Assembly: GCA_012959465.1 (NCBI GenBank)
Contig: DUDC01000334.1
Location: 1 to 55,744 of the forward strand
Source: Planctomycetaceae bacterium
GTDB taxonomy: Bacteria > Planctomycetota > Planctomycetia > Pirellulales > Pirellulaceae
DNA length: 55,744 nt
Reading direction: 5' to 3'
The notes beneath the pieces are model-generated. The model was not told the DNA's origin. It searched no databases and was given only the letters and a program-made list of their open reading frames with translations. A program made the position numbers and the translations under genes. Position 1 is the first letter of the stretch. Every line of letters begins with the position of its first letter. Below are positions 33,147 to 42,108 of this stretch, piece after piece.

Positions 33147-35195
33147 CTAGTCGGCGATGCAAACCTGCAGTGGCTTGAAGAATGAATCGTTGCGCTGGAG
33201 CAAACCGGCCGTGACAATCAGTCGCGGCGAGTCTCCCTCAGGGCTTATGGTCCACTGGCCCCCTTTCAACGTGGCGTAGTTTCCCGACCATGCTGTCGTC
33301 AATTCGAGCTCGGTTCCCTCGTCGCTCATCCAAACAACGGCAACTGGTAGCTGTCTCAATGCGAACAACTTGGATGCCGTGGCAACCAACCAAAGATCGC
33401 GTTCAATCTTTCCTGTTTCAGATTCCGCGGTCACGCCCGAGTAGATCCCGGTGACAGCTCCGACTTCCGGGACAATATCCATGATCGCGCGGGCTATTTC
33501 ACCCGGTGGTGGCGATGAGAGATCGAGATTCATTTGGCGGCGGGCCAAACGCTGCACCGACTCCTGGTTCAATTTGGCCGTGATCACGTTCTCGTCGATG
33601 TGCAGATAGGCAGCCACCTGCCGAAACAGGTCCTCTTCCGCCGAATCATACGGTTGGCAACCGACTGACAACTCGATTAGATCATCGCAGTATTCATTCG
33701 CCAATTGCGAGTCGATGTCCAACATCGGTTGCTCGAAAAAGAACGGTGGCTCCGTCGAGAGCTCGTCGCACAATCCCTGCTGAGCGGCATCGTCCAGTCG
33801 TCGGAAGAGTCTGGTAGTCGGTAGATGGTCAACAGCATCTTTAACTTCCCGGCTCTTGAACTCCAACAAGAAACCCAGCAAGCTTCGGAGACCAGCGAGT
33901 ACTTGATCTTTGTCATCCTTGCCCGACGCAGCAGTCGTCGGCCACCGCACATCCAACCAGGATTCAACATGTTGTGTCCACTCACTCAGAGGTTGAACAT
34001 TCTCCAACGAGAGCTTCTGCAAGAACGCGTGCAATCTTCGACAGATCGCCCGACGGTCTGACGGTTCCAATATCCTCGACAACGGCACACTACCGGTTGG
34101 GGCCGCCCTGTGGGAAGCGATGCAACGAAACAGGAACACTCGGTCGTGTTCACTCCGCAGTGGTAGGTTACTTAACTCGGACAACACCTCCGTCAACGTA
34201 ACCGAATCTAATTCCCGTTTCGCAAACAGGTCAGTAAGTAACGAGCCATAGACCCAATTGCTATCTCGATAACGAAAATCCTCGCTGTAAAGCGTTGCGA
34301 CCTCAAAGCCGATCACGCGCACCAACTCTTGCAGGAGTCGCATTGCCTGTTGATTGACAACCTGGCTGGCCACTTCCTTGGCGCCACGTGCCCCCAAACT
34401 ACTGGCCACCCACCATGCGCCCAGCGATACAGGGCTCGCGCCGAGCGCAAATCGACCGAGGTAATAGACACGATTCAAATAGGGCCAGTAAGGCTCCACG
34501 GAACGATACATGCCATAGGCTTTGACGGCCTGCTGCACTGTACCGTGCAACCGCCGCAAGTTGTAACTCTTGATATCCAGCGGCAACTGGTCGATGACGA
34601 CCAACAACTGCAGGCAAATCCGGCTGGCCGCTCGCAGCACTTTTTCGCAGCTGGTCTCCAGTAAGGGCTCTTCCAGGTCAGGACGGTAGATCGCAGCGAC
34701 CGATTTGACCAATCGCAACGCTTCGTCGCGAATCAAGTCAACTTGTACGCGACCCTCCCGGGTATACTGGTTGTTGCGGATTTTCTCAAAAAGATCCTGC
34801 GATTCCGTTTCCAGCAACGCGAACAGGTGGCGGTCTCGTTCGCTCTCTTGTGACCAGGCCTCCCGGGGTCGATCGGGCTGTTGAATCGTCTCCGCGACGG
34901 GAAACTCCATCCCTTCCTGAAACAACAGCAGACGGTCGGAAAGCTCTTGCTCCCGCCGCGTGAGATCCGCCGCCAGGCGTCCGCTGGTCGACTCAGAATC
35001 GCCCGAGGCACCTGAATGAGCCACCTGATCCAGACGCTGTCGTAGGGTGGCTAGCAGGCCAGCCAGCGAGCAAACGGCAATGGCCAACATGGCCGTTCCA
35101 ACGCGCCAATCCGCAGCCGCACTGGAGACCGCTCCGAGGACGGCAATGACCACTCCACATCCGATAAGTATTTCGCCGTAAAACGTCTTTAGCAT
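33147..35195 (-). CDS. Large unrecognised membrane-anchored protein
   Basis: The product is 682 aa from ATG 35195, chosen because it begins at the first hydrophobic segment (GEILIGCGVVIAVLGAV). A second helix (AMLAIAVCSLAGLLATL) follows near residue 35. The remaining 620 residues are soluble, mostly helical and charged, without a motif I recognise. There is one short glycine/alanine hydrophobic patch near residue 260 (LGASPVSLGAWWVASSLGA). The frame extends to 35297, but the added part lacks a start with ribosome binding site. The 3' neighbour is the regulator/BMC-T pair, 224 bases away. The protein looks lineage-specific and no function is proposed. Confidence 0.7.
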   Translation of the reverse strand: MLKTFYGEILIGCGVVIAVLGAVSSAAADWRVGTAMLAIAVCSLAGLLATLRQRLDQVAHSGASGDSESTSGRLAADLTRREQELSDRLLLFQEGMEFPVAETIQQPDRPREAWSQESERDRHLFALLETESQDLFEKIRNNQYTREGRVQVDLIRDEALRLVKSVAAIYRPDLEEPLLETSCEKVLRAASRICLQLLVVIDQLPLDIKSYNLRRLHGTVQQAVKAYGMYRSVEPYWPYLNRVYYLGRFALGASPVSLGAWWVASSLGARGAKEVASQVVNQQAMRLLQELVRVIGFEVATLYSEDFRYRDSNWVYGSLLTDLFAKRELDSVTLTEVLSELSNLPLRSEHDRVFLFRCIASHRAAPTGSVPLSRILEPSDRRAICRRLHAFLQKLSLENVQPLSEWTQHVESWLDVRWPTTAASGKDDKDQVLAGLRSLLGFLLEFKSREVKDAVDHLPTTRLFRRLDDAAQQGLCDELSTEPPFFFEQPMLDIDSQLANEYCDDLIELSVGCQPYDSAEEDLFRQVAAYLHIDENVITAKLNQESVQRLARRQMNLDLSSPPPGEIARAIMDIVPEVGAVTGIYSGVTAESETGKIERDLWLVATASKLFALRQLPVAVVWMSDEGTELELTTAWSGNYATLKGGQWTISPEGDSPRLIVTAGLLQRNDSFFKPLQVCIAD

Positions 35196-35353
35196 GACAA
35201 TAAATCCCGCTTCACGCCCAATTTTACGTTTCCAAACGGTAATTGAGACTGAGATTCCCGTACCGCCCAAATGGGCCGGCTCCAACTTTCGATCCACAAA
35301 ACCGGGCCCTCGACACCTGTCGCATCAGACGCCTGAGTCACTTTTTTTTGTTT

Positions 35354-35535
35354 CAGGAAAAGACCTCTCAGCGAATCATACTCGGATCCACGCCGTTCGA
35401 AAACGACGAAACGGCGAGTTTACGAAAAGGCCAGATTGGCCCAGCCGAGAGGTCTTGGTATCGTTTTTCCTGCACCCACCGCAACTCCCGGCGACTCGTC
35501 GCCACACACCCATGGTGACAACTACTTGTCACCAT
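35354..35535. ncRNA. Candidate structured RNA element in an 830-base non-coding region
   Basis: AAGACCTCTC (35360-35369) and GAGAGGTCTT (35447-35456) form a perfect 10-base-pair stem. It encloses CGCCGTT/AACGGCG (35391-35416) and GGCCA/TGGCC (35429-35441) hairpins, and CAGGAAAA/TTTTCCTG (35354-35361, 35465-35472) flank it. Two more hairpins follow: GGCGAC/GTCGCC (35490-35503) and the perfect nine-pair ATGGTGACA/TGTCACCAT (35512-35535). The 35196-36023 gap between divergent genes shows no credible CDS. The element could be a trans-acting RNA, or a leader of the minus-strand gene that starts 160 bases away. Strand is undecided. Confidence 0.45.
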
Positions 35536-36023
35536 TAGACGAAAACGCAAAGCAACATATTTGCAGCGATTTATTTTTCGTCAAAGAAAGTTTGAAGTCC
35601 TTGCTTGACAAGCCGATTAGACTTCTCACAATGTCCATTAACTTCCTTATCGGGAGGTAATCAGTTCACAAAGACTACTCACTTATCCAGTCTTAGAAAT
35701 ACCGCGCGAACGCCATCGGGATTGATGAGTTCCTGCTCGAGTTGGTACCGACGAGAGTTCTTTTCGTACTCATTTTGGTCGGGTCCAGCACAGTTAATTC
35801 TATTTGAGGATGCGCCACGAGGGTGTGTTCGCATGGATTAGTGATTGCGATCAGATTGCCCCCTACGTTGGGAATGACGGCACAAATCATGGTGGGGGGC
35901 GGCGACTGAAGGGAACGACAGTCGGCGACCTAGGTCGCGAATCGGAGGTCCCCCCCATCGTTTTTTTGGCTGCAAGAAGTTGGCATCTCGTTATCGCCGT
36001 TTCCCGCTGTCGGACGCGCTCCC

Positions 36024-36842
36024 GTGACAGCAAAGCCTCTTCGTGGTCTACTCGCGCTTGGTGCCAATCTCGGCGATCCGCTCGCACAGCTCACCGCTGC
36101 GGTCGATCGACTTCACCAGTCCCGGATCTCGGTGCTCAGTACTAGTTCACTCTACTCCACCCTGCCGGCTGGTGGACCATGCGATCAGAAGCCGTACCTG
36201 AACGCCGCTGTTGCCGTGCAAACCGACTTGACTCCAATGGAACTGCTCCATGCGGCTTGCCAGATCGAGAAAGCGGCTTACCGCGTCCGAGTCCAACCTT
36301 GGGGATCGCGAACACTCGACATCGACTTGCTGTTAATCGAGGGCGAAGTTCTCCTCCCAAATACAACGTCACGATTGGCCGCACCGGAAGAGTTAGTGCT
36401 GCCGCACGCGCGAATGGCGTGGCGTCGATTCGTCATGGATCCAGCCGCAGAGATTGAACCCGATTGGATTCACCCACTGCTTGGTTGTTCTCTCCAATCA
36501 CTCCAACAACGATTGGTAAATTGCCCCCACTGTGCCCTGGTCGCTGGCGACCCTCGCCAGAGTGATCGCCTGCATCGCATGCTAGAGATGAAAATTGGCG
36601 AGTCGGTATGCAATGCTAACCTCGTTACGAACCCGACGACGTTTCACGGCGTACGAATGGTCGTCATCGTCGACCGCCTGGAATTGCTTGACAAGGCAAC
36701 TGCGAAGCTGTGGGCGACGGGGACGCCCGCGATCGGCATCTCGATGGACAATGAGGATTTGGCTGTCAAAGAGCTCGTCGCCGCCATCCAAGCCGCCCAG
36801 GAACCAACCTCGGTTGAACCCTGGAGCAGATTGGGATTGTGA
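36024..36842 (+). CDS. folK: 2-amino-4-hydroxy-6-hydroxymethyldihydropteridine pyrophosphokinase with C-terminal extension
   Basis: The product (272 aa) transfers pyrophosphate from ATP to the pterin in folate synthesis. HPPK motifs occupy residues 1 to about 160: LLALGANLGDP, PYLNAAVAVQTDL, YRVRVQPWGSRTLDIDLLL and PHARMAWRRFVM. HPPK enzymes are usually 150-180 aa. Here about 110 further residues follow, with MVVIVDRLELLDKATAKLW and a closing helix ELVAAIQAAQE that I cannot assign. GTG 36024 is the likely start. The stop lies in the left arm of a large palindrome shared with the convergent lgt gene. Confidence 0.9.
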   Translation: MTAKPLRGLLALGANLGDPLAQLTAAVDRLHQSRISVLSTSSLYSTLPAGGPCDQKPYLNAAVAVQTDLTPMELLHAACQIEKAAYRVRVQPWGSRTLDIDLLLIEGEVLLPNTTSRLAAPEELVLPHARMAWRRFVMDPAAEIEPDWIHPLLGCSLQSLQQRLVNCPHCALVAGDPRQSDRLHRMLEMKIGESVCNANLVTNPTTFHGVRMVVIVDRLELLDKATAKLWATGTPAIGISMDNEDLAVKELVAAIQAAQEPTSVEPWSRLGL

Positions 36843-36925
36843 CCCAGCCAGTGCATCAGCCAGCACGGTTAGCTAGCTCTCCGGTTCACTCAACCGAACC
36901 GTTAGCTAAACCGCTGGCTGGGTCA
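36840..36925. terminator. Large nested palindrome spanning both ends of folK and lgt
   Basis: TGACCCAGCCAG (36840-36851) pairs perfectly with CTGGCTGGGTCA (36914-36925). Inside are GGTTAGCTA against TAGCTAAACC (one bulge) and a CGGTT/AACCG hairpin. The folK stop codon lies in the left arm, and the last lgt codons with its stop lie in the right arm. It probably acts as a bidirectional terminator, although neither strand has a T-run. Confidence 0.6.
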
Positions 36926-38234
36926 GTAACGCACGCCCCGAGGACCGAGTGAACAAATACGCCCATAGGCCGAGAGCGGCAGTGAGGATGCCGATACTAA
37001 CTAACTGCGCAATGGTGAGACTTGCAAGTTGCCCTGGTTCGTCCACCCGTACCAACTCCATTAAGAACCGAATGATCGGGTAAAGAGTCAGCACGAATGC
37101 CAACGAAGCTCCGTCCTTGTTCAGGAATGGAAAGGCGAACCACGCTACAGAAAAAAGCAAGAGTGCGCTGATCGAGCTGTAAATCTGCGCTGGGTGCGTC
37201 GGAAGGCTTTTCTGTGGCAAGTCGGGGAGCGTCCAGAAGGCAGCCTTTCCGTCTTCGGTGGCCACCCGCACGAGGATCGACCTTTCGTCGCCAGTCGCAA
37301 TGGCGCGGGCCAATCCGCCGTACACTCGAATGGGGCCTCGCCCATCCCGTTTCGAATCGTCGCTGGCAATCACCTTATCGCCGACGCAAACGCCAGCCGT
37401 GTGGGGGATCGTCCCCTCGACCACCCGGTCGACGTTCCAACGTCCCTGCTCTTTGCCCGGGTCAACTTCACGCAACTTCAACCCCAGCAACTGCCCCGAT
37501 TCGAGTTGATCGAAGTAGGGGGGCGAGAGTTGAGGAAAAACGAGAGAGGGCAACTGGTTTTCGCAAACGCCGCCATAACAACATCCGTTTGCCAAGCACC
37601 CAATCCGACCAAAAGCTAGCCCGATCAACATCGCCGGGGCGATGATGTCGCCAATTGCCAACACGGGGAGCTTTCGGTGTCTGCAGAAGAACAAGCAAGC
37701 CAACAGCGCTCCGATCAAGGCCCCGTACACGACGAGGCCACCCTCGGTGAACTTCAAGATCTCAAATACGGTGGCCGGGATGGTTGGCTGTTTAAAGTCC
37801 GACCAATACTGAACCACAAAGAACATTCTCGCACCGGCAATTCCTGTCACGAACATCCAAAAAGCCAATGAGTGAATATGTTCCGGATCCAGGCCCATCT
37901 GACGTGCTCGAAAACTAGCAGCGATGACACCGGCAACGATGCCGCACAACAGCATCACACCATATCCGCGGATCGGCAGACCCCGCGGATCCGCGCCGCC
38001 GACCATGGCAGCCGGATCGGGGACCTCCAGGAACGGCAAGACATACGCAATCAAGAATGCGATCACCACGGCGACGCTAAGCGTCGAAGTGGTGTCTTGA
38101 TTCCAGCCCTTGCCCCGCAGCGACCCGACGATTAGCACCATCGCGATCAGCAACCAAACAATGAATGCCCAGCCCAGACCAAAAACGGGAAGCGGCCCGA
38201 CCCTGTGAGGGATGCAGTAGAGTTCTTGCATCAT
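36906..38234 (-). CDS. lgt: Prolipoprotein diacylglyceryl transferase with inserted PDZ-like domain
   Basis: The product is 442 aa where Lgt is usually about 270-300. It moves diacylglycerol onto the lipobox cysteine of prelipoproteins in the inner membrane. Core motifs are RGYGVMLLCGIVAG (89-102), TEGGLVVYGALIG (163-175), AFGRIGCLANGCCYGG (207-222) and HPAQIYSS (347-354). Residues about 246-335 form a soluble domain with the PDZ pattern: GLKLREVD, VVEGTIPHTAGVCVGDKVIA, then a helix and strand ending VRVATEDGK. Residues 1-60 add extra hydrophobic segments. panC lies 27 bases upstream on the same strand. Several lipoprotein genes in the window would need this enzyme. Confidence 0.88.
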   Translation of the reverse strand: MMQELYCIPHRVGPLPVFGLGWAFIVWLLIAMVLIVGSLRGKGWNQDTTSTLSVAVVIAFLIAYVLPFLEVPDPAAMVGGADPRGLPIRGYGVMLLCGIVAGVIAASFRARQMGLDPEHIHSLAFWMFVTGIAGARMFFVVQYWSDFKQPTIPATVFEILKFTEGGLVVYGALIGALLACLFFCRHRKLPVLAIGDIIAPAMLIGLAFGRIGCLANGCCYGGVCENQLPSLVFPQLSPPYFDQLESGQLLGLKLREVDPGKEQGRWNVDRVVEGTIPHTAGVCVGDKVIASDDSKRDGRGPIRVYGGLARAIATGDERSILVRVATEDGKAAFWTLPDLPQKSLPTHPAQIYSSISALLLFSVAWFAFPFLNKDGASLAFVLTLYPIIRFLMELVRVDEPGQLASLTIAQLVSIGILTAALGLWAYLFTRSSGRALLTQPAV

Positions 38235-38261
38235 GGTGAAACTCGGCCTCTATAAAATCGT

Positions 38262-39125
38262 TCAGCTGGGAACGTGGATGATTTCATTGTCGATCAGCCG
38301 AGTCTTACCGACGTATACGGCGATCAGCCCAATCACGGCAGAAATTGTCTTGGGAAATGCTGAAATTGGATCCAATGTCGCAGGATCCGCCAACAGGGCA
38401 TATTCAACCGAATCAACGCAATCTGAAAGCGAGCTCAGCATTCCTTCGGAAATCTCCTCGCCGTCGCGACACCCCTGTTCAATCCGGTTTTTCGCATCAC
38501 GCAACGTTTGATGCAAGGCCAATGCTCGTTGACGATCGGCTGGAGTAAGGTAGGCATTTCGCGAACTCAGCGCCAGCCCGTCCGCATCGCGAACAATTGG
38601 CAATACGTTCATTTCGATGGGACAGTTCAGATCTTGGACCATCCGAGAAACCACCATCGCTTGTTGATAGTCCTTTTGACCGAAGTACGCCGCATCGGCC
38701 GGCACGGCGTGAAACAGCTTCAACACGATCGTAGCGACTCCGCGAAAGTGACCCGGTCGATGGACGCCCTCAAGGGGCTTGGAGATGGCAGGAGGCTCGA
38801 CGAACGTCGTACCGTCTGCGTACATTTCTTCCACTGTCGGTGCGAATACGGCATCCACTCCCAGTTCGGAGAGTGCGGCCAAATCCTGGTCCCACGTCTG
38901 TGGATATCGCGACAGATCTTCGCCCGGGCCAAACTGGGTCGGATTGACGAAGATCGTCACCACCGTTGCATCGCATTGCGCCAGCGATCCTCTGACCAGA
39001 CTTAGATGCCCGTCGTGAAGGGCCCCCATGGTCGGCACGACACCAATTCGTTTTCCGGCTTGTTTCAATGCGGCACACCCGGCTTGCGCCTGCCCGATCG
39101 TCTTCCACACCTGCAGTGCCTGCAT
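38262..39125 (-). CDS. panC: Pantothenate synthetase (pantoate-beta-alanine ligase)
   Basis: The product (287 aa) joins pantoate and beta-alanine with ATP in coenzyme A synthesis. Motifs are VVPTMGALHDGHLSL with the HxGH nucleotide site, IFVNPTQFGPGEDLSRYP, FRGVATIVLKLFHAV, AAYFGQKDYQQ and the KMSKS-like LALSSRNAYL. The frame runs back to 39338, but ATG 39125 has GGAAGG nine bases upstream and gives the normal family length. The stop is 27 bases from the lgt start, which suggests a panC-lgt transcript. Confidence 0.93.
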   Translation of the reverse strand: MQALQVWKTIGQAQAGCAALKQAGKRIGVVPTMGALHDGHLSLVRGSLAQCDATVVTIFVNPTQFGPGEDLSRYPQTWDQDLAALSELGVDAVFAPTVEEMYADGTTFVEPPAISKPLEGVHRPGHFRGVATIVLKLFHAVPADAAYFGQKDYQQAMVVSRMVQDLNCPIEMNVLPIVRDADGLALSSRNAYLTPADRQRALALHQTLRDAKNRIEQGCRDGEEISEGMLSSLSDCVDSVEYALLADPATLDPISAFPKTISAVIGLIAVYVGKTRLIDNEIIHVPS

Positions 39126-39309
39126 CGGTGCTTGCCTTCCCTTCATTTCCAATAAGGCGCCGGCTGTTGATTTGACGTCTGCCACTGGTTTCGCCAGTGT
39201 ACTCGTTAGCCGCGAGCCCATACCAACGGTTGCATTTAGAGCTTCCCCTTGCGATGATACGGGGGTTTTATAAAAGAACTTATCTTTACTCAACCCGAGG
39301 ACCGCAACG

Positions 39310-39999
39310 GTGGCTCGATACACGCTCGAAGAGTTCATTCAGAACACACAACAACAAGACCTGGGACAAGGCCTCTTTGAACTCGAGAGTGACCGGATGT
39401 TGGAGGTAAACCTCGCTGGCGACATCTGGATCAAGATGGGAGCGATGATCGCGTACCACGGTCAGATCAAGTTCGTCCGAGAGGGTTTACTCGATAAGGG
39501 CCTTGGTAAGTTGATCAAGCGATCGGTCACGGGCGAAGGCGCACGTTTGACGAAGGCGACCGGCAGCGGCAAGATGTATCTGGCCGATTCCGGAAAGAGT
39601 ATTCAAATACTCAACTTGCAGGGCGAGTCGCTGTACGTCAACGGCAACGATCTGCTGGCATTTGAACCCCAAATCGATTGGGATATCAAAATGATGCGGA
39701 AACTAACCGCGATGGTGGCCGGTGGACTCTTCAATGTTCGACTGGAAGGCAGCGGTTTGATCGCCATTACCACGCACTTCGAACCGCTGACCCTCAAGGT
39801 AAGACCCGGTCAACCGATACGAACTGATCCCAACGCGACGGTCGCCTGGTCCGGCAATCTGCAACCCGAGTTCAAGACGGATATCTCCTTAAAAACGTTC
39901 TTCGGACGCGGAAGCGGCGAGTCGATACAGATGGAGTTCAACGGTGACGGCTTCGTTGTTGTACAACCATTCGAAGAAGTCGCTCTCCAAGCAGGATAA
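39310..39999 (+). CDS. AIM24-family protein
   Basis: The product (229 aa) matches the AIM24 (DUF124) family, a trimeric beta-rich fold. It has GDIWIKMGAMIAYHGQIKF near residue 38, SLYVNGNDLLAFEPQIDWDI near 105, and LEGSGLIAITTHFEPLTL near 146. No signal peptide is visible and the biochemical role of bacterial members is unknown. It starts with GTG 39310. The next gene begins two bases after the stop. The pair faces, and converges on, the ECF sigma operon. Confidence 0.85.
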   Translation: MARYTLEEFIQNTQQQDLGQGLFELESDRMLEVNLAGDIWIKMGAMIAYHGQIKFVREGLLDKGLGKLIKRSVTGEGARLTKATGSGKMYLADSGKSIQILNLQGESLYVNGNDLLAFEPQIDWDIKMMRKLTAMVAGGLFNVRLEGSGLIAITTHFEPLTLKVRPGQPIRTDPNATVAWSGNLQPEFKTDISLKTFFGRGSGESIQMEFNGDGFVVVQPFEEVALQAG

Positions 40000-40001
40000 T
40001 C

Positions 40002-40403
40002 ATGAGAGAATTCACCGATGCCGAGCTTGAGGCATACCTCGATGAGGCATTATCGCCAAACGATATGGCGGAAGTCGAACAGGCGTTGCGCGATCAATCG
40101 TCGCTGACTGAGCGCGTTGCCAGGACGATCGCTCGTCGCGACGCGGGTGTTCATTCGTTGGGCGAGGTTTGGCGGCGGCACCGAGTAAGCTGTCCAACGC
40201 GTGATCAACTCGGCAGCTACCTGCTTAAAGCACTCGATTCTGATGCACAGGCGTATGTCGACTTTCACATTGAAACGGTCGGATGCCGCTTTTGCCGAGC
40301 AAATCTAGAGGATCTTCGTCAGCGGCAGGAAGATAGCTCGGAATCGGTCAAGCGAAAGCGGCGTTACTTCGAATCGAGCGCTGGGTACCTAAAGAAAGAA
40401 TAG
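40002..40403 (+). CDS. Small protein with HxxxxxCxxC motif, anti-sigma-like (tentative)
   Basis: The product (133 aa) is helical and charged, with one metal-site candidate HIETVGCRFC near residue 89, and no membrane helix. The N-terminal LEAYLDEALSPNDMAEVEQAL resembles the start of zinc-binding anti-sigma proteins, but the spacing (H-x5-C-x2-C) is not the standard one. It lies two bases after AIM24 and converges with an ECF sigma gene 32 bases away. An anti-sigma or adaptor role is inference from this context only. Confidence 0.6.
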   Translation: MREFTDAELEAYLDEALSPNDMAEVEQALRDQSSLTERVARTIARRDAGVHSLGEVWRRHRVSCPTRDQLGSYLLKALDSDAQAYVDFHIETVGCRFCRANLEDLRQRQEDSSESVKRKRRYFESSAGYLKKE

Positions 40404-40435
40404 CAGGCAGGTAGCTTGAGGACGACTCGCAACCC

Positions 40436-41077
40436 TCATTCATCGTAGAGTTCCGGGAAGATATCCTCGGGCATTTCCATGCGACGAATGATGCTCCGCA
40501 TGCGAGCGACAAAGTCAAATTTGAAGTTGGCCACCTGCTGTTCGCTGGTTTCTAGTTGCGTGGCCACGTCTTTATTGGCCCAACCGCGAACAAACAGCAA
40601 CTCGATGCACTGCAGCTTCGACCAATCGCCTCGGTCCTTCCAACGATCGACCTGCTCTCGCAACGCATCGACCAATGCTCGCTCTTCCAAGTTTCGTCGC
40701 TCGCCACTACGAGCGATGCTGCTCGCGACGCGGGCCGAACCCGGCAATTGCCATTCACCCGAGGAGTCAGCGCCAGCCGACATGGGAACGGAAGGTCGGC
40801 GACCTTCACGTCGCAAGTGATCGGTCAACTTATACGCGCAGATAGAGAACAAATAGCTCTCGAGAGGTCGGCGGCCGTCGTAGTTTGGGAGACTATTCAA
40901 GAACCCGACGAACGCCTCTTGGACGATGTCCTCGCTTGCTGCGCGGTTCCGCAATCGGCTCTCTACAAAAGCTAGCAACCGGCCTTCGTAGCGACCGATC
41001 AAGTCAACCCAGGCGTCGCCGTCGCCACTACGAATTCGCTCGATGAGCAGAGTGTCAACTTCCGGTGATTGCGGCAT
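40436..41077 (-). CDS. ECF-type RNA polymerase sigma factor
   Basis: The product is 213 aa from ATG 41077. Region 2 includes ASEDIVQEAFVGFLNSLP and YLFSICAYKLTDHLRREG. A long linker of about 65 residues, rich in Ser and Arg, precedes region 4 (IELLFVRGWANKDVATQLETS, a helix-turn-helix). The frame reaches 41152, but the chosen ATG begins right before the region 2 helices. It is the last gene of the kinase/FHA cassette, after a 43-base gap. It would direct RNA polymerase to stress- or signal-specific promoters, possibly under control of the kinase. Confidence 0.87.
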   Translation of the reverse strand: MPQSPEVDTLLIERIRSGDGDAWVDLIGRYEGRLLAFVESRLRNRAASEDIVQEAFVGFLNSLPNYDGRRPLESYLFSICAYKLTDHLRREGRRPSVPMSAGADSSGEWQLPGSARVASSIARSGERRNLEERALVDALREQVDRWKDRGDWSKLQCIELLFVRGWANKDVATQLETSEQQVANFKFDFVARMRSIIRRMEMPEDIFPELYDE

Positions 41078-41120
41078 AAAGTCCCGTTTCGCTATCTCGA
41101 GGCTTTGGCGCAACTCTCCA

Positions 41121-42107
41121 TCAGCTGTAGAGCAAAAAGTGCACCCACTCAAGATTGTAGCGTAAAAACATAACGCCGAACACGATCAGGCCGAGCATTG
41201 CCAAACCGCCCACCATTCGCAATCGCCCCGTGTAGTAGCCCCGAGAGGCCGTATCTAAGCGAAGATAACTAAAGACTACGAAAATCAGTGCCAAGACACC
41301 TGTAGCGATTCCACCTGTTTGTGCCAGCCGAATCGAAGTCACGACCTCTTGCCACCGCTGGTGGATCTCGTTTTGAAACGACGTGTCGATGGTCAGCATC
41401 GCGTGCGCCTGATGCAGCTGGCCGACAGAGTACTCAGCGACATCCTCGTACGTGTCACCTTCGCGAATGAGGCGGGACTTCAGCTCATCCATATCCCAAG
41501 ACAGGAACCGATGAGCGTTCGGGGAGGCAAGGACCTTATCAACATACTGATTGACCCGGCGATGAATCTCCGCATCCCGGGATTGAATCGCTTCTGCTAG
41601 TTCGAGCATGGGATCGGATGAAATGGTGATCAAGTGTAACCCATGCTTGACAACTGGAACGGTCTCGATCCAGTCTGGTCGGCCCTCGGACACAATTGGC
41701 CAATTGCCTTTATAGGAGTCCGAGAGTGGTTCGACAGTCAGAGGAGCCTTGCCAAGCCCTTCCTGCGGTGCGTCGATAGCGTCTACCGACGCCTCCTCGG
41801 CTGATGCACTCGGTGCCTCTACTGCGTCCGGAATCTCAACATCTGCCTCATCGACTTTGGGATTGGGAGGGGACTCTTGTGTTGCCACGACAACCGGGGG
41901 CGACTCTACCGCCGGATCATCGGTTGCTTGTGCCAGCGCCAAGGACATGGTCGTACCAGTGGTCATCAGCAGGCAGGCGATCATGATCAGTCGATCGACC
42001 AGTTGAAATCGGCACGGCATCCACAACCAGTGAGGACGTACAGCCAAATTGACATTGGTTCTTTCGACCACATTCGTATTCATCGAGTTCATTCGTTCGG
42101 ATGTCAT
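41121..42107 (-). CDS. Hypothetical membrane protein of the kinase cassette
   Basis: The product (328 aa) has an N-terminal membrane segment (LIMIACLLMTTGTTMSLALA, about 40-59), an extracytoplasmic stretch rich in Pro, Glu and Ala (residues 60-115), and a helical domain. Two C-terminal transmembrane helices (GIATGVLALIFVVFSYL; MVGGLAMLGLIVFGVMFL) follow. I know no family for it. It starts one base after the kinase stop, so the pair is translationally linked, and it precedes the sigma gene. It may be the kinase's membrane partner or sensor. Confidence 0.75.
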   Translation of the reverse strand: MTSERMNSMNTNVVERTNVNLAVRPHWLWMPCRFQLVDRLIMIACLLMTTGTTMSLALAQATDDPAVESPPVVVATQESPPNPKVDEADVEIPDAVEAPSASAEEASVDAIDAPQEGLGKAPLTVEPLSDSYKGNWPIVSEGRPDWIETVPVVKHGLHLITISSDPMLELAEAIQSRDAEIHRRVNQYVDKVLASPNAHRFLSWDMDELKSRLIREGDTYEDVAEYSVGQLHQAHAMLTIDTSFQNEIHQRWQEVVTSIRLAQTGGIATGVLALIFVVFSYLRLDTASRGYYTGRLRMVGGLAMLGLIVFGVMFLRYNLEWVHFLLYS

Positions 42108-42108
42108 G

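Noticed and set aside
35693..35890. 65-codon minus-strand frame in the large non-coding gap
   Set aside because: It has no ribosome binding site and no recognisable domain. The gap is better explained by structured elements.
40002..40403. Certain anti-sigma factor
   Set aside because: Only one H-x5-C-x2-C site is present, with non-standard spacing, so the feature is kept as tentative.
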